Below are positions 45,430 through 60,496 of a stretch of 64,000 nt of DNA, in pieces. Location of the stretch: positions 115,383-179,382 of the forward strand of contig SUYN01000003.1 in the NCBI GenBank assembly GCA_015060405.1. The letters run 5' to 3'. The position numbers and the translations under genes were made by a program. Source of the DNA: Bacteroidales bacterium (GTDB lineage Bacteria > Bacteroidota > Bacteroidia > Bacteroidales > UBA932). The notes under the pieces were generated by a model that was not told the DNA's origin, ran no database searches, and saw only the letters and a program-made list of their open reading frames with translations. Numbering within the stretch: position 1 is the stretch's first letter; each line of letters starts with the position of its first letter.

Positions 45430-48400
45430 CTATTGAATTTCAGTGTTTTTCTTTTTGGGCATGACCTTTTCCTCGATGTGCCGGAACACGATGAAGAGGG
45501 CAGGTACGAGGAAAAGAAGGGCTATGGTTCCGATGAACATTCCTCCTACGGTTCCCACTCCTATGGATATGTTTCCGTTCGCACCCACTCCGGTAGAGAA
45601 CATGAGCGGAAGCATACCGAATATCATGGTGAGGGCGGTCATGAGGATAGGTCTCAGACGAGCCTTTGCAGCTGTCATCGCCGCTGCCGCTATGCTCATT
45701 CCTTCTGCTCTCTTCTGGGATGCGAACTCGGTCAGGAGGATCGCTGTCTTGGCAAGGAGTCCTATCAGCATGAGAAGTCCGATCTGAAGGTAGATGTTGT
45801 TCTCAAGTCCGAACATCCTCGCGAAGAGGAAACTTCCGGTGACTCCGAAAGGAATCGAGAGGATGATGACTGCAGGAATGAACAGGCTTTCATATAATGC
45901 GCAGAGGATCAGGTAGATGAAGACGACGCATATCACGAAGATGACTGCGACGGAACTTCCGCCTGATGCTTCCTCGCGGGACATTCCTCCGAATTCGTAT
46001 CCGTATCCTGCAGGAAGTACCTTGTCGGCAACTTCACGTACGGCCTGGATGGCCTGTCCGGAACTGTATCCGTCAGCGGCCTGTCCGTTGATGGAGATGG
46101 CGGTGAAGAGGTTGAATCGCGAGATGGACTGAGGGCCATATATCCTCGTAAGCTTGAGATACTGGTTTATCGGCGACATCTCGCCCTTGTCGTTACGCAC
46201 GAACATGTTCTGGAGGGACTCTGTGTCAAGACGGTACTCGGGAGCGGCCTGGAGCATCACACGGTAGAGTTTCGAGAACCTGTTCATGTTTGACGCATAG
46301 CTTCCGCCGACGTATCCGGCGAGTACGTTGAGCACATTGCCCGGTGAGATCCCGTTTCTCTTGCACTGTACCGCATCGACTTCCACCAGATACATAGGGA
46401 ATTTTGTGTCGAACGATGTCTTTGCACGGCTCACCTCAGGACGTCTGTTCAGTTCGACGATGAAGTCGTTGGTGACCTTCTGAAGGTCCTCAAGGGTACC
46501 TCCCTTCTGGTCCTGGACATAGACCTCGAATCCGCTGCTGGCTCCATATCCCGGGATCATGCCTCGGGTGTATATCATGATGTCGGCGGATGTGATGTCT
46601 GCCGTTCTGGCGTACATCTCCTTGATCACTGAGTCTATGTCGTCGCCTTTGCCCTTCCTGTCCTTCCAGTCCTTGAGACGGAACACAAAGTTTCCTGTAG
46701 ATGAGCCCTGACCGAACATGGCACCCCATCCTGTGGTTCTTGAATATACCTTGATCTGAGGTATTTCCCTTACCCTGTTGTCGATTTCTTCAAGAACCTT
46801 CTCGGTCTCGGCGATGTTTGTTCCCGGAGGAGTCCTGATGTCCATGTTGATGGAACCCATGTCCTCCTTCGGAACGAGTCCGGTCTTGGTCGTAGTCATG
46901 AGGTAGTACAGGCCTCCGCATGCGATGACAAGCAGGATGCCGGTGATCCATCTGTGCTTGATAAAGACGAGCACAATGTATTTGTATCTTGCTATCAGGG
47001 TGTTGAATCCGGCATCAAAGGCCTTGTGGAACCTTTCGGAAAAGCTCTCCTTGCCTTCTCCGTTCTCTTTAGGCGGGTGCATCAGGATGGCGCACAGGGC
47101 GGGGGAGAGGGTGAGCGAGTTTATGAGCGATATGCCCACCGCAACCGCCATCGTCAGTCCGAACTGCTTGTAGAACACTCCTGTCGTACCTCCCATGAAG
47201 CTTACAGGGATGAATACCGCCATGAAGACGAATGTAGTCGCGATGAGGGCCGTCGTAAGCTCGTTCATCGAATCCACTGTCGCCTTATATGCAGATTTAT
47301 AGCCGATGTCGAATTTGGCCTGGACACCCTCCACCACGACAATCGAGTTGTCCACCACCGTTCCGATGACAAGGACGAGTGCAAACAAGGTGATCATGTT
47401 CAGACTGAAGCCCGCCACCATGAGGAAGGCGAATGTTCCCAGAAGCGACACGAGGATGGATATCGTCGGAATGATTGTCGAACGGAAGCTGTGAAGGAAG
47501 AGGTATACCACGAGGATCACAAGCAGGATAGCCTCCAGCAGGGTTATCAGGACGTTCTTGATGGACTCGTCGAGGAAGTCCTTGGTACTCATCAGGTCGA
47601 CGATCTCCAGACCCTTCGGAAGATCCTTGCGGATTTCTTCCACAACCTTGTCGATCTCCATGATGATCTCGTTGGCATTCGATCCGGATGTCTGCGAAAT
47701 GGTCAGCGTCGTTCCGGGATGTCCGTTCACGCGTCCTGAGTAGTCATAGCTCCTCTCTCCGAGCTCGATTGTAGCGACATCCTTCAGACGAAGGACGGTA
47801 CCGTTGCTCTCAGCGCGTATGACCATGTTTTCATAATCAGTCACATCCTCATAACGTCCGCGGTATTTGAGCACATATCTGAAGGTGTTCTCGGACTCGG
47901 CTCCGAGTGTGCCGGTCGGGGCTTCGAGATTCTGCTCCGCCAGGACAGAAGATATGTCTGACGGCATGAGGCCGTATTTCGCCATCTTGCCCGGATCCAG
48001 CCATATACGCAGAGAATAGTCACCTCCGCGGACATCGACTTCTCCTACTCCAGCCACTCGTGAGAGACGTGGCTCGATGTTGATCTTCAGGTAGTTGACA
48101 ATGAATTTCCTGTCAAATGAATTGTCCGGGCTATATACGGCCAGGGCCTTGATGGTACTGGTCTGCCTCTTTCTCACAGTGACACCGCTCTTGGTGACCT
48201 CGGCAGGAAGGAGGCTCTGTGCAGATGCTATCCTGTTCTGCACGTTCACCATGGCCATGTCTCCGTCAGTTCCCTGCCGGAAATAGATCTGTATGCTTGC
48301 AGAGCCGGAGTTTGTGGCAGAAGACACCATGTACATCATGTCCTCCACTCCGTTTATCGCTTCTTCGAGCGGAACCAGCACACTTTTCTGCACTGTCTCT

Positions 48401-48564
48401 GCATTTGCTCCGGCGTATGCTGCAGACACGCTTACGGTAGGTGGCGCGATTTCCGGGAACTGCTCGATGGGCAGTCCGGCCAGTCCCAGCACTCCCAGCA
48501 GGACTATGATTACAGAGATTACCCCGGAAAATATCGGACGGTCTATGAATGTCTTTATATTCAT
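45430..48564 (-). CDS. RND multidrug efflux pump subunit (AcrB/HAE1 family)
   Basis: This inner-membrane pump has 1044 residues with the two-fold RND layout: 12 membrane helices and two large periplasmic loops (FIDRPIFSGVISVIIVLLG at the start, LAKTAILLTEFA and RLRPILMTALTMIFGMLP in the second half). It uses proton flow to extrude drugs, bile salts or metabolites. In the proton relay, Asp405 (AcrB D407 position), Lys939 and the RLRPI arginine are present, but the adjacent Asp (AcrB D408) is Asn406. It shares a base with the adaptor gene. Confidence 0.95.
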   Translation of the reverse strand: MNIKTFIDRPIFSGVISVIIVLLGVLGLAGLPIEQFPEIAPPTVSVSAAYAGANAETVQKSVLVPLEEAINGVEDMMYMVSSATNSGSASIQIYFRQGTDGDMAMVNVQNRIASAQSLLPAEVTKSGVTVRKRQTSTIKALAVYSPDNSFDRKFIVNYLKINIEPRLSRVAGVGEVDVRGGDYSLRIWLDPGKMAKYGLMPSDISSVLAEQNLEAPTGTLGAESENTFRYVLKYRGRYEDVTDYENMVIRAESNGTVLRLKDVATIELGERSYDYSGRVNGHPGTTLTISQTSGSNANEIIMEIDKVVEEIRKDLPKGLEIVDLMSTKDFLDESIKNVLITLLEAILLVILVVYLFLHSFRSTIIPTISILVSLLGTFAFLMVAGFSLNMITLFALVLVIGTVVDNSIVVVEGVQAKFDIGYKSAYKATVDSMNELTTALIATTFVFMAVFIPVSFMGGTTGVFYKQFGLTMAVAVGISLINSLTLSPALCAILMHPPKENGEGKESFSERFHKAFDAGFNTLIARYKYIVLVFIKHRWITGILLVIACGGLYYLMTTTKTGLVPKEDMGSINMDIRTPPGTNIAETEKVLEEIDNRVREIPQIKVYSRTTGWGAMFGQGSSTGNFVFRLKDWKDRKGKGDDIDSVIKEMYARTADITSADIMIYTRGMIPGYGASSGFEVYVQDQKGGTLEDLQKVTNDFIVELNRRPEVSRAKTSFDTKFPMYLVEVDAVQCKRNGISPGNVLNVLAGYVGGSYASNMNRFSKLYRVMLQAAPEYRLDTESLQNMFVRNDKGEMSPINQYLKLTRIYGPQSISRFNLFTAISINGQAADGYSSGQAIQAVREVADKVLPAGYGYEFGGMSREEASGGSSVAVIFVICVVFIYLILCALYESLFIPAVIILSIPFGVTGSFLFARMFGLENNIYLQIGLLMLIGLLAKTAILLTEFASQKRAEGMSIAAAAMTAAKARLRPILMTALTMIFGMLPLMFSTGVGANGNISIGVGTVGGMFIGTIALLFLVPALFIVFRHIEEKVMPKKKNTEIQ

Positions 48565-49682
48565 TATTCCTGTCCCTCCATGTTTTTGCTCCTGATCACT
48601 GTTCCTTCCTTGATGAGTCCTGCGCCTTCCGCCACTATGACATCACCGACCTCAAGGCCGCTTTCGACGATGTACTCGGTTCCGTTGTTCTGCGGAGCAA
48701 TCCGGATTTCTGTAGCCGAAGCCTTTCCGTCCACGACCTTATATACGAAGACACGGTCCTGCAGCTCGTATGTCGCTGTCTGGGGGATTGCCATGCAGTC
48801 GGTCAGGGTACTTGGGATGATGATGGTTCCGCTTCCTCCGTTGCGCAGGAGGTGATTGCGGTTGTTGAATACCGCCCTGATGCTCACCGAACCGGTGCTC
48901 TCGCTGATGGTTCCGCTGATCGCGTTGATCTTTCCGGTGTGCTCGTAACGGTCTCCGTTGCTCATTATCAGTTCGACTTCCGGCATCTGCCTGATGGCCT
49001 TGTCTAGAGAACCGTACTGCTGCACCATGTCGAGCATCTGGTTCTCAGCCATGGAGAAATAGGCATAGACCCTGCTGTCGTCCGACACCGTCACAAGCGG
49101 TTGTGCTATGCTGCTGCTCACAAGAGCCCCCACACGGTACGGAATCATGCTCGCCACTCCGTTCACAGGAGAGCGTACTTCGGTATATGACAGGTTGTTG
49201 CTTGCATTGACTTCTTCGGCCCTGCATAAGGCAAGTCTGGCTTCCGCCTCGATGAGGTTGTTCTGTGCTGTCATCAGATCGAATTCTGAAATGACATCCT
49301 GCTCGTAGAGCCCTTTGTTGCTTTCAAGGATGAGCTGTGCTGTGGAAAGTGCCGCCTCGGCGCTCTTCACATTGGCAACCGCAATTTCATATGCTGCCTT
49401 ATATGGTGTCTGGTCTATGACGAAGAGCACCTGATCCTTCCTGACGTTTTCTCCTTCCTCTATCAGGATGTCGGTGATCATTCCGCTTACCTGTGGCCTG
49501 ATCTCGACTGTCTGCACTCCGCTTATGGCTGCGGAGTAACCTGTTGTAAGGGTCCTTTCTGTCAGACTTACTGTGAATGTTTCGTAAAAATTATCCTCTT
49601 TTGGAGAAGTCTGAGGCCCTTGTTTACAGCCGGTGGCGATCAGACAGCATGTCATGAAAAGTGTATGGAGAAAGTTTTTCAT
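48564..49682 (-). CDS. RND periplasmic adaptor (membrane fusion protein) lipoprotein
   Basis: The 372-residue lipoprotein (signal ending CLIATGCKQG) shows the AcrA layout. It has a lipoyl-like half-motif (VEIRPQVSGMITDILIEEGENVRKDQVLFVID), an alpha-helical hairpin with coiled coil (AVANVKSAEAALSTAQLILESNKGLYEQ...), a returning lipoyl half (YTEVRSPVNGVASMIPYRVGALV), then beta-barrel and membrane-proximal domains. It links pump and channel and is the first gene of the operon. Confidence 0.94.
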   Translation of the reverse strand: MKNFLHTLFMTCCLIATGCKQGPQTSPKEDNFYETFTVSLTERTLTTGYSAAISGVQTVEIRPQVSGMITDILIEEGENVRKDQVLFVIDQTPYKAAYEIAVANVKSAEAALSTAQLILESNKGLYEQDVISEFDLMTAQNNLIEAEARLALCRAEEVNASNNLSYTEVRSPVNGVASMIPYRVGALVSSSIAQPLVTVSDDSRVYAYFSMAENQMLDMVQQYGSLDKAIRQMPEVELIMSNGDRYEHTGKINAISGTISESTGSVSIRAVFNNRNHLLRNGGSGTIIIPSTLTDCMAIPQTATYELQDRVFVYKVVDGKASATEIRIAPQNNGTEYIVESGLEVGDVIVAEGAGLIKEGTVIRSKNMEGQE

Positions 49683-49724
49683 CTGGGTGTTATTTTTTAT
49701 AAAATAGACTTCACTTCAAGCAGA

Positions 49725-49756
49725 CAAAGATACTGCGATTGCTTCAAATCCACAAT
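49725..49756 (-). promoter_or_regulatory. Promoter of the efflux operon
   Basis: On the minus strand ATTG (49753-49756), a 20-base spacer, then TATCTTTG (49725-49732) match the -33/-7 pattern well. The adaptor start lies 42 bases downstream. Confidence 0.6.
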
Positions 49757-49758
49757 AT

Positions 49759-49804
49759 AAAAATTACTCCCGTCATATCCATTCCGGCAGACGGGAGCAG
49801 TAAT
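49759..49804 (-). terminator. Terminator of the FN3-like lipoprotein gene
   Basis: An 8-bp core stem (GACGGGAG with CTCCCGTC) plus four A/T pairs across a small bulge is followed on the minus strand by a U-rich run. It ends the transcript of the upstream lipoprotein and overlaps the -33 region of the efflux operon. Confidence 0.65.
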
Positions 49805-49827
49805 ATCGGCAGTTTCCGAACAGGTAA

Positions 49828-51279
49828 TTATCTTACCTGACGATTCATTCTCATCACAAGGGCAGTCTTCTTGGCCTTGAGGTCGTGCTTTACGACAGCC
49901 GGAACGGCAGCTCTCTGCATGGCAGCCTCAGATTTTCTTGTCATTGTGACAGGGAAGGACATCGGCTCGTTCCAGTATGTGGACTGAACACCGTCCACGA
50001 TTGCTATACCTGCGTAGCTCATCGCCTTGTAAGTGATGTCGTATCCGCTGTCTACGACGTGCTGGCCTGTAATCACGCCTGTAGAGCCATCCTGAGCTTC
50101 AGCCAATGCCATGATAGCGCCAGGGAAGCCGCAGAGAACACTTTCATAGGTGTTGCCGTTGTAGATGATGTCACCCCATCCCCAGAGGCCGAAGTAGAGT
50201 TCTTCCTTGGTAGATGATGCACTTGCTGAAAGATAGGTGATGCCGGTTTCAGGGAATCCGACCTTGCCGTCTACATAATCGACTGCAAATGCGATCTGTG
50301 TTCCCAATGCATCGGTAAAGTCTGTGCTCATGTGTGAACCGCACTCCCATCCGGTCACGGCATACTTGAAGTTGTTGTCGTAGTGGTGGATGGTGATCTC
50401 GAAACCGTACTTTCCAGTCGCGTCTGTAAGTTCCCATGTGCCAAGCCACTGGTTGTAGGCCTCTTCTGCAACCTCCTCCTCGATTGTGAAAGGTTTCACT
50501 GAGTAGTATCCTGTAGAATTGCCCTTTGTGTCAAAACCTATGGCAAGCGCATAGTAGTCACCGCTTTCCATTCTGTATGAAGCCAGGGTGTAGCTTTCAG
50601 AAATAAAGATGTCGGAATATTTATAGCCATAAGCAATAAGCTCCGGAACCTCCTGCTCTATCACATACTTCACGTAATCGACCACTTCAAGCTTGTTCGA
50701 TTCGAGAAGAATGGCAGAAACAGTTGTGAAATAGTAAGTCAGGCCTTCTTCACATTTGATTGTGAATACCTCAGATTCAGTGCCCTGGTTATCCTTGCGT
50801 CCGTCATAGGATATGGCCCACATGTCTGTCTCCTCAAGTTTTGTTGCATCCTTTCCGGTAGTGAAGCTGATGGATGCCGCTTTTCCGTAGAGTGTACCGC
50901 TCATGCTGATGCCGAATGCGATGTAAGTGTATTCGGTTTCAGGCTCAAGACCGGTGAGGTTGTCTGTATACGAAGTCTTTTTCTTGAGTCCGGTCAGTTT
51001 GCTTGCTGACATGAGTTCTTCATATTTCTCGGAAAGTGCTTCAGTTACATCCTCCTTTGTGGTGACGAAACCATACCATACATCATCTGCGGTACCATCG
51101 TGCTTGATGTTGATCTTTGCAGAGGTGGCTCCGACCTCGGCAACTTCGAGAGTGAACTTGATGTTCTCGTTGAGAACTTCCTTTTCCGGCTCCTGATCCA
51201 CAGGAATCTTAGCTTCCTCGCAACTGAATGCAGAAAATGCAAGCATCATTGCAAAGGCAAGTCTGATGATTGTCTTCAT
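49828..51279 (-). CDS. Lipoprotein with an N-terminal FN3-like domain, function unknown
   Basis: The 483-residue lipoprotein (signal MLAFSAFSCEEA) has a fibronectin type III-like domain at about 38-140 (FTLEVAEVGATSAKINIKHDG, LTGLEPETEYTYIAFGIS). A middle domain around 150-275 has a YALAIGFDTKG motif. A C-terminal beta-rich domain (about 280-460) carries WLGTWELTDATGKYGFEITI, similar to lipocalin-like or DUF4984-type folds. It is probably anchored in the envelope. It has no operon partner between the efflux promoter and rpoC, and no catalytic motif is seen. Confidence 0.72.
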   Translation of the reverse strand: MKTIIRLAFAMMLAFSAFSCEEAKIPVDQEPEKEVLNENIKFTLEVAEVGATSAKINIKHDGTADDVWYGFVTTKEDVTEALSEKYEELMSASKLTGLKKKTSYTDNLTGLEPETEYTYIAFGISMSGTLYGKAASISFTTGKDATKLEETDMWAISYDGRKDNQGTESEVFTIKCEEGLTYYFTTVSAILLESNKLEVVDYVKYVIEQEVPELIAYGYKYSDIFISESYTLASYRMESGDYYALAIGFDTKGNSTGYYSVKPFTIEEEVAEEAYNQWLGTWELTDATGKYGFEITIHHYDNNFKYAVTGWECGSHMSTDFTDALGTQIAFAVDYVDGKVGFPETGITYLSASASSTKEELYFGLWGWGDIIYNGNTYESVLCGFPGAIMALAEAQDGSTGVITGQHVVDSGYDITYKAMSYAGIAIVDGVQSTYWNEPMSFPVTMTRKSEAAMQRAAVPAVVKHDLKAKKTALVMRMNRQVR

Positions 51280-51312
51280 ATTGTCAAATCGGGTTTAAAA
51301 ATATATTCTATT

Positions 51313-51340
51313 AAAAAAGGAGGCGTGCTGCGCGCCTCCT
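51313..51340 (-). terminator. Terminator after rpoC
   Basis: An 8-bp stem (51318-51325 with 51333-51340), a 7-base loop and six U on the minus strand follow the rpoC stop by 13 bases. It is a textbook intrinsic terminator for the rpoBC transcript. Confidence 0.85.
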
Positions 51341-51353
51341 TATCATGATATCA

Positions 51354-55598
<4,245 letters not shown>

Positions 55599-55624
55599 AT
55601 TTCTATAATTTCAATTGTCAGTAA

Positions 55625-58600
55625 TTAATCCAAAGTCACTTTAAGTCCGAGACCTCTAAGCTCGTGGAGCAATACGTTGAGAGATTCCGGAATGCCAGGA
55701 TTCGGCATAAGGTCTCCCTTGACGATCGCCTCGTATGCTTTGGATCTTCCTGTGACGTCGTCTGACTTGACAGTCAGGATCTCCTGGAGAATGTTCGATG
55801 CACCGAATGCCTCGAGTGCCCACACCTCCATCTCTCCGAAACGCTGTCCTCCGAACTGCGCCTTACCTCCGAGAGGCTGCTGGGTGATGAGAGAGTAAGG
55901 ACCGATAGAACGCGCGTGCATCTTGTCGTCCACCATATGACCGAGCTTGATCATATAGATGACTCCGACAGTCGCAGGCTGGTCGAACCAGTCACCTGTA
56001 CCACCGTCGCGGAGATATGTCTTACCATATCTTGGAAGGCCTGCCTTGTCTGTGTATTCGCAGATGTCGTCAAGGCTTGCACCGTCGAAGATAGGAGTGC
56101 TGAACTTGACTCCGAGCTCCTCTCCGGCCCATCCGAGAACTGTCTCGTAGATCTGACCGAGGTTCATACGTGAAGGCACACCGAGAGGGTTGAGCACGAT
56201 GTCGACCGGAGTACCGTCAGCGAGGAACGGCATGTCCTCGTCTCTTACGACCTTCGCTACGATACCCTTGTTACCGTGGCGGCCTGCCATCTTGTCACCG
56301 ACTCTGATCTTCCTCTTCTTGGCAACATACACCTTTGCAAGCTGCATTACGCCGTTTGGAAGTTCGTCACCGACCTTGATCTTGTCGAGCACCCTCTTGT
56401 TTCTTGCTGCCTCTTCCTTGTGGGCGATGCAGTAGTTGTTGATGAGCTCTCTGATGAGGATATTTGCATTCTTGTCAGTAGTCCACTTGCTTGAGTTGAT
56501 GTTCTCATAGTCAATGGCCTTGAGGTCAGCAACTGTGATGTCCCTGCCCTTTGCGATGATTTCAACTCCATAGAGGTCGCTGATGCCGGCGCTCTTCTTG
56601 CCTTCCGTGAGCACTGCAAGCTTCTCGATGAATCTTGCTCTGAGAGCCTCAGCCTTTGCTGCGAACTCTTCCTCAGCCTTTTCGATCTTCACCTTCTGCT
56701 CGCTCTTTGCGCCTCTGCGGCCGCTTTCCTTTGCAACCTTAGAATAGAGTGCCGTGTTGATCACAGTACCGCTGAGTGATGGGGTAGCCTTGAGTGAGGC
56801 GTCCTTCACATCACCTGCCTTGTCTCCGAAGATCGCTCTGAGGAGCTTCTCTTCAGGTGACGGATCGCTTTCTCCCTTAGGAGTGATCTTACCGATCATG
56901 ATGTCGCCCGGCTCGATGTGTGCACCGATGCGGATGATACCGTTCTCGTTGAGATCCTTTGTAGCTTCCTCGCTTACGTTAGGGATGTCGGATGTGAGTT
57001 CCTCCATACCGCGCTTGGTGTCGCGTACTTCGGTGATGTACTCGTCGACATGTACTGAAGTGAGGATGTCCCAGCGGATCATGCGCTCCGAGATCACGAT
57101 GGCGTCCTCGTAGTTATAGCCCTTCCAAGGCATGAACGCAACCTTGAGGTTCCTTCCGAGTGCAAGTTCTCCGTTCTGAGTTGCGTAACCCTCTGTCATT
57201 ATCTGACCTGCCTCGACAATATCTCCCTTGCGTACGATCGGCTTGAGGAGGATAGTTGTGCTCTGGTTGGTTCTTCTGAAGATAGGAAGGTTATATACCG
57301 TGATGTCCGGAGTGAAGCTTACGAATCTCTCGTCTTCAGTGCGGTCATACTTCACGTGAATCTCCTTTGCGTCCACATATACGACCTCTCCCTTTCTCTC
57401 GGCCTTGATCTGGGTTCTTGAATCGAGGCAGACCCTCTCCTCGAGACCTGTACCTACGATAGGTGATTCAGGGTTGAGAAGCGGAACCGCCTGTCTCATC
57501 ATGTTGGCTCCCATGAGTGCACGGTGGGCGTCATCGTGCTCGAGGAACGGAATGAGTGATGCAGCGACTGAAGCGATCTGGTTAGGGGCAACATCCATGT
57601 AGTTCACTTCCTCTCTGGTCACTACAGGGAAGTCTGCACCATAACGGCACTGGATTCTGTCTTCCAGGATCTGTCCGTCCTTGTCGAGCTTCACCTTGGC
57701 GAGTGATACCATCTGGTTCTCCTCCTCCTCGGCGCTCATATATGTCCAGCCTTCAGAGCTGAGGTCAACCTTTCCGTTCTCTACCTTGCGGTAAGGAGTC
57801 TCGATGAATCCGAGGTCGTTGATCCTTGCATATACGCAGAGTGACGAGATAAGACCGATGTTCGGTCCCTCCGGAGTCTCGATAGGGCAGAGACGGCCGT
57901 AATGTGTATAGTGTACGTCTCGGACCTCGAAGCCGGCACGGTCTCTTGAGAGACCTCCTGGACCGAGGGCTGAAAGACGACGCTTGTGTGTCATTTCAGA
58001 CAGCGGGTTGGTCTGGTCCATGAACTGTGACAGCTGGCTCGTTCCGAAGAATGAGTTGATCACTGAAGACAGGGTTTTCGCGTTGATCAGGTCTGTCGGA
58101 TTGAACTGCTCGCTGTCGCGTACGTTCATTCTTTCGCGGATAGTGCGGGCCATACGCGAAAGACCTACGCTGAACTGGTTTGCAAGCTGCTCACCCACGG
58201 TTCTGATACGTCTGTTGCTCAAGTGGTCGATGTCGTCTACGACAGCCTTCGAGTTGATGAGCTGGATCAGATACTTGATGATCTCGATCATGTCGGTGTT
58301 GGTGAGCACCCTTGTGTTCTCGTCGATGGTGAGGTTAAGCTTCTTGTTGAGCCTGTAACGTCCCACATCTCCGAGGTCGTATCTCTTTTCAGAGAAGAAG
58401 AGCTTGTCGATGACATCCCTTGCAGTCGCTTCATCAGGTGGTTCTGAATTACGGAGCTGTTTGTAGATGTAGTTGATAGCCTCAGTCTCTGTGTTTGTCG
58501 GGTCTTTCTGCAAAGTGTTGTAGATGATGGCATATTCGTTCACGTTAGCCTCATCTTTCTGAAGAAGGATTGTCTTGACGTCTGTCTCAGACAGTTTTTC

Positions 58601-59446
58601 GATTGTCTCCTCATTGAGAATCTCACCTCTCTCGATGATAGGGATGGTTCTTTCCAATGGGATGACCTCTCCGGTGTCCTCGTCCACGAAATCCTCGATC
58701 CAGGTCTTGAGTACCTTTGCTGCGAGCTTCCTTCCTTCGTTTGCCTTGAGGTTCTCGTCATTTACCTCGATCTCGTCTGCGAGACCGAAGATGTCGATGA
58801 TGTCCTTGTCGCCGTTGAATCCAATGGCTCTGAGGAGGGTAGTGACAGGCAATTTCTTCTTACGGTCGATGTACGCATACATCACGTTGTTGATGTCTGT
58901 AGCGAACTCGATCCATGAACCCTTGAACGGGATGATACGTGCCGAGTAAAGTTTAGTACCGTTTGCGTGCACGCTCTGACCGAAGAACACACCAGGTGAT
59001 CTGTGGAGCTGTGACACGATGATTCTTTCCGATCCGTTGATTACGAATGTACCACCTGGGGTCATGTATGGGATGTTACCCAGATATACGTCCTGGACTA
59101 TTGTGTCGAAGTCCTCATGCTCGGGATCACTGCATGAAAGGCGGAGTTTTGCCTTCAGAGGAACATTGTATGTCAGTCCTCTCTCAAGACACTCATCAAT
59201 CGAATACTGCGGAGGATCAATGAAATAGTCGATGAACTCGAGCTTGTAATTGTTCCTTGTGTCTTCGATTGGGAATATCTCCTGGAACACCTGGAAAAGT
59301 CCTTCGTTACGCCTGTTCTCAGGAGTAGTGTCGAGCTGGAAGAAGTCCTGGAATGACTTCAACTGCACCTCGAGAAGGTCAGGATACTCAAGGAGAATTT
59401 TTGATGATGCGAATGAAACTCGCTGATTGTTAGTCTTTTTTGACAT
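55625..59446 (-). CDS. rpoB: RNA polymerase beta subunit
   Basis: The beta subunit of 1273 residues begins [25 protein letters not shown], as in other Bacteroidota. The rifampicin pocket (about 470-505: [20 protein letters not shown], then [10 protein letters not shown]) shows the wild-type Asp, His and Ser at the classic resistance positions. The conserved GRHGNKG and the C-terminal clamp [13 protein letters not shown] are intact. A terminator-like hairpin lies between rplL and this gene. Confidence 0.99.
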   Translation of the reverse strand: MSKKTNNQRVSFASSKILLEYPDLLEVQLKSFQDFFQLDTTPENRRNEGLFQVFQEIFPIEDTRNNYKLEFIDYFIDPPQYSIDECLERGLTYNVPLKAKLRLSCSDPEHEDFDTIVQDVYLGNIPYMTPGGTFVINGSERIIVSQLHRSPGVFFGQSVHANGTKLYSARIIPFKGSWIEFATDINNVMYAYIDRKKKLPVTTLLRAIGFNGDKDIIDIFGLADEIEVNDENLKANEGRKLAAKVLKTWIEDFVDEDTGEVIPLERTIPIIERGEILNEETIEKLSETDVKTILLQKDEANVNEYAIIYNTLQKDPTNTETEAINYIYKQLRNSEPPDEATARDVIDKLFFSEKRYDLGDVGRYRLNKKLNLTIDENTRVLTNTDMIEIIKYLIQLINSKAVVDDIDHLSNRRIRTVGEQLANQFSVGLSRMARTIRERMNVRDSEQFNPTDLINAKTLSSVINSFFGTSQLSQFMDQTNPLSEMTHKRRLSALGPGGLSRDRAGFEVRDVHYTHYGRLCPIETPEGPNIGLISSLCVYARINDLGFIETPYRKVENGKVDLSSEGWTYMSAEEEENQMVSLAKVKLDKDGQILEDRIQCRYGADFPVVTREEVNYMDVAPNQIASVAASLIPFLEHDDAHRALMGANMMRQAVPLLNPESPIVGTGLEERVCLDSRTQIKAERKGEVVYVDAKEIHVKYDRTEDERFVSFTPDITVYNLPIFRRTNQSTTILLKPIVRKGDIVEAGQIMTEGYATQNGELALGRNLKVAFMPWKGYNYEDAIVISERMIRWDILTSVHVDEYITEVRDTKRGMEELTSDIPNVSEEATKDLNENGIIRIGAHIEPGDIMIGKITPKGESDPSPEEKLLRAIFGDKAGDVKDASLKATPSLSGTVINTALYSKVAKESGRRGAKSEQKVKIEKAEEEFAAKAEALRARFIEKLAVLTEGKKSAGISDLYGVEIIAKGRDITVADLKAIDYENINSSKWTTDKNANILIRELINNYCIAHKEEAARNKRVLDKIKVGDELPNGVMQLAKVYVAKKRKIRVGDKMAGRHGNKGIVAKVVRDEDMPFLADGTPVDIVLNPLGVPSRMNLGQIYETVLGWAGEELGVKFSTPIFDGASLDDICEYTDKAGLPRYGKTYLRDGGTGDWFDQPATVGVIYMIKLGHMVDDKMHARSIGPYSLITQQPLGGKAQFGGQRFGEMEVWALEAFGASNILQEILTVKSDDVTGRSKAYEAIVKGDLMPNPGIPESLNVLLHELRGLGLKVTLD

Positions 59447-59484
59447 CTTTCTGCCTTTATATTGAGAAAAACTTTTATTACGAC

Positions 59485-59516
59485 AAAAAGGTTTAGGGCC
59501 TGTTAAGCCCTAAACC
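59485..59516 (-). terminator. Attenuator-type hairpin between rplL and rpoB
   Basis: A 10-bp perfect stem (59490-59499 with 59507-59516) and a 7-base loop are followed on the minus strand by five U (59485-59489). It sits 34 bases after the rplL stop and 44 before the rpoB start, where partial termination would set the ribosomal protein to polymerase ratio, as known in E. coli. Confidence 0.75.
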
Positions 59517-59549
59517 TGACTTTTTTCCCACCTCGGGGAAGGGGTGAAG

Positions 59550-59918
59550 TTATTTAATCTCAACTTCAGCTCCTGCCTCTTCGAGGGCAGCCTTAAGTGC
59601 CTCAGCCTCAGCCTTAGAAACTTTCTCCTTAACAGCTGTAGGAGCCTTGTCTACGATCTCCTTAGACTCCTTGAGTCCAAGACCGGTAGCCTCCTTAACA
59701 GCCTTAACTACTCCGAGTTTAGCTGCGCCTGGTGACTTGAGGATAACGTCGAACTCAGTCTGCTCAACCTCTGCGGCTGCTGCTGGACCAGCTGCTGCTA
59801 CCACTGTAGCTGCTGCAGGCTCGATTCCGTACTCATCTTTGAGGATCTGTGCAAGCTCCTGTACGTCTTTTACAGTAAGGTTTACCAACTCTTCTGCAAG
59901 TGCTTTAATGTCTGCCAT
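59550..59918 (-). CDS. rplL: Ribosomal protein bL12 (L7/L12)
   Basis: The 122-residue stalk protein has an N-terminal dimer region ([26 protein letters not shown]), an Ala-rich hinge ([19 protein letters not shown]) and the globular C-terminal domain ([35 protein letters not shown], ending EVEIK). It recruits translation factors such as EF-Tu. It follows rplJ by 38 bases. Confidence 0.98.
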   Translation of the reverse strand: MADIKALAEELVNLTVKDVQELAQILKDEYGIEPAAATVVAAAGPAAAAEVEQTEFDVILKSPGAAKLGVVKAVKEATGLGLKESKEIVDKAPTAVKEKVSKAEAEALKAALEEAGAEVEIK

Positions 59919-59956
59919 AATTGTATATTTTTTAAATTGTTTTTTGATTCTGTTAA

Positions 59957-60475
59957 TTACTCTGCTGCTTCAGCATTTTCTTCTTTTTCATCGTCTTTGT
60001 GCTCAAGAGCAGAAAGTACGTTGCGGATAGGTGACTGGAGGAGACCGATGATGTCGCCGATGAGCTCCTCACGAGACTTGATGCCGAAGAGTGCATCGAG
60101 TTTGTCCTCGCCGATGAATACTGGCCACTCCTGGATGTAAGCACCCTTGAGAACCGGCTTCTTGTTTCCGCTTTCGATGAATTTCTTGATGACCTTAGCC
60201 GGCGCGTTAGGAGCCTCTGTGTACATGATTGCAGTAGGACCTGCAAGCACCTCAACGAGCTTGTTCATCTCCTCGTTGCCCTTAGACTCGATTGCCTTTG
60301 TAAGGAGTGTGTTCTTTACGACTACGAGCTCAACACCTGCTTCGAAGCAAGCCTTGCGGAGAGCGTGTGTCTTTTCCGCGTTGAGTCCGGCGATATCAGC
60401 TACATAGAAGTTTGGAGTCTGGTCGAGCTGTGCTGAAATCGCGTTGATTATTTCGAGTTTACCTTCTTTTCTCAT
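59957..60475 (-). CDS. rplJ: Ribosomal protein uL10
   Basis: At 172 residues it is the base of the ribosomal stalk. Motifs are [36 protein letters not shown] and the [12 protein letters not shown] segment. The start at 60475 ([10 protein letters not shown]) is preferred over the ATG three codons upstream, as Bacteroidota L10 usually begins MRKE or MKKE. The C-terminal tail is acidic ([13 protein letters not shown]). No long L10 leader is seen, the rplA stop being only about 20 bases away. Confidence 0.96.
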   Translation of the reverse strand: MRKEGKLEIINAISAQLDQTPNFYVADIAGLNAEKTHALRKACFEAGVELVVVKNTLLTKAIESKGNEEMNKLVEVLAGPTAIMYTEAPNAPAKVIKKFIESGNKKPVLKGAYIQEWPVFIGEDKLDALFGIKSREELIGDIIGLLQSPIRNVLSALEHKDDEKEENAEAAE

Positions 60476-60496
60476 AACGTTCAAATTTTACAGCAA

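Noticed and set aside
46954..47739. Plus-strand frame of 261 codons opposite the RND pump gene
   Set aside because: Its product is very rich in His, Arg and Glu with no domain, and the opposite strand codes for a full RND pump.
57930..58060. Possible rifampicin-resistance change in rpoB
   Set aside because: The Asp, His and Ser at the common resistance positions are all wild type.
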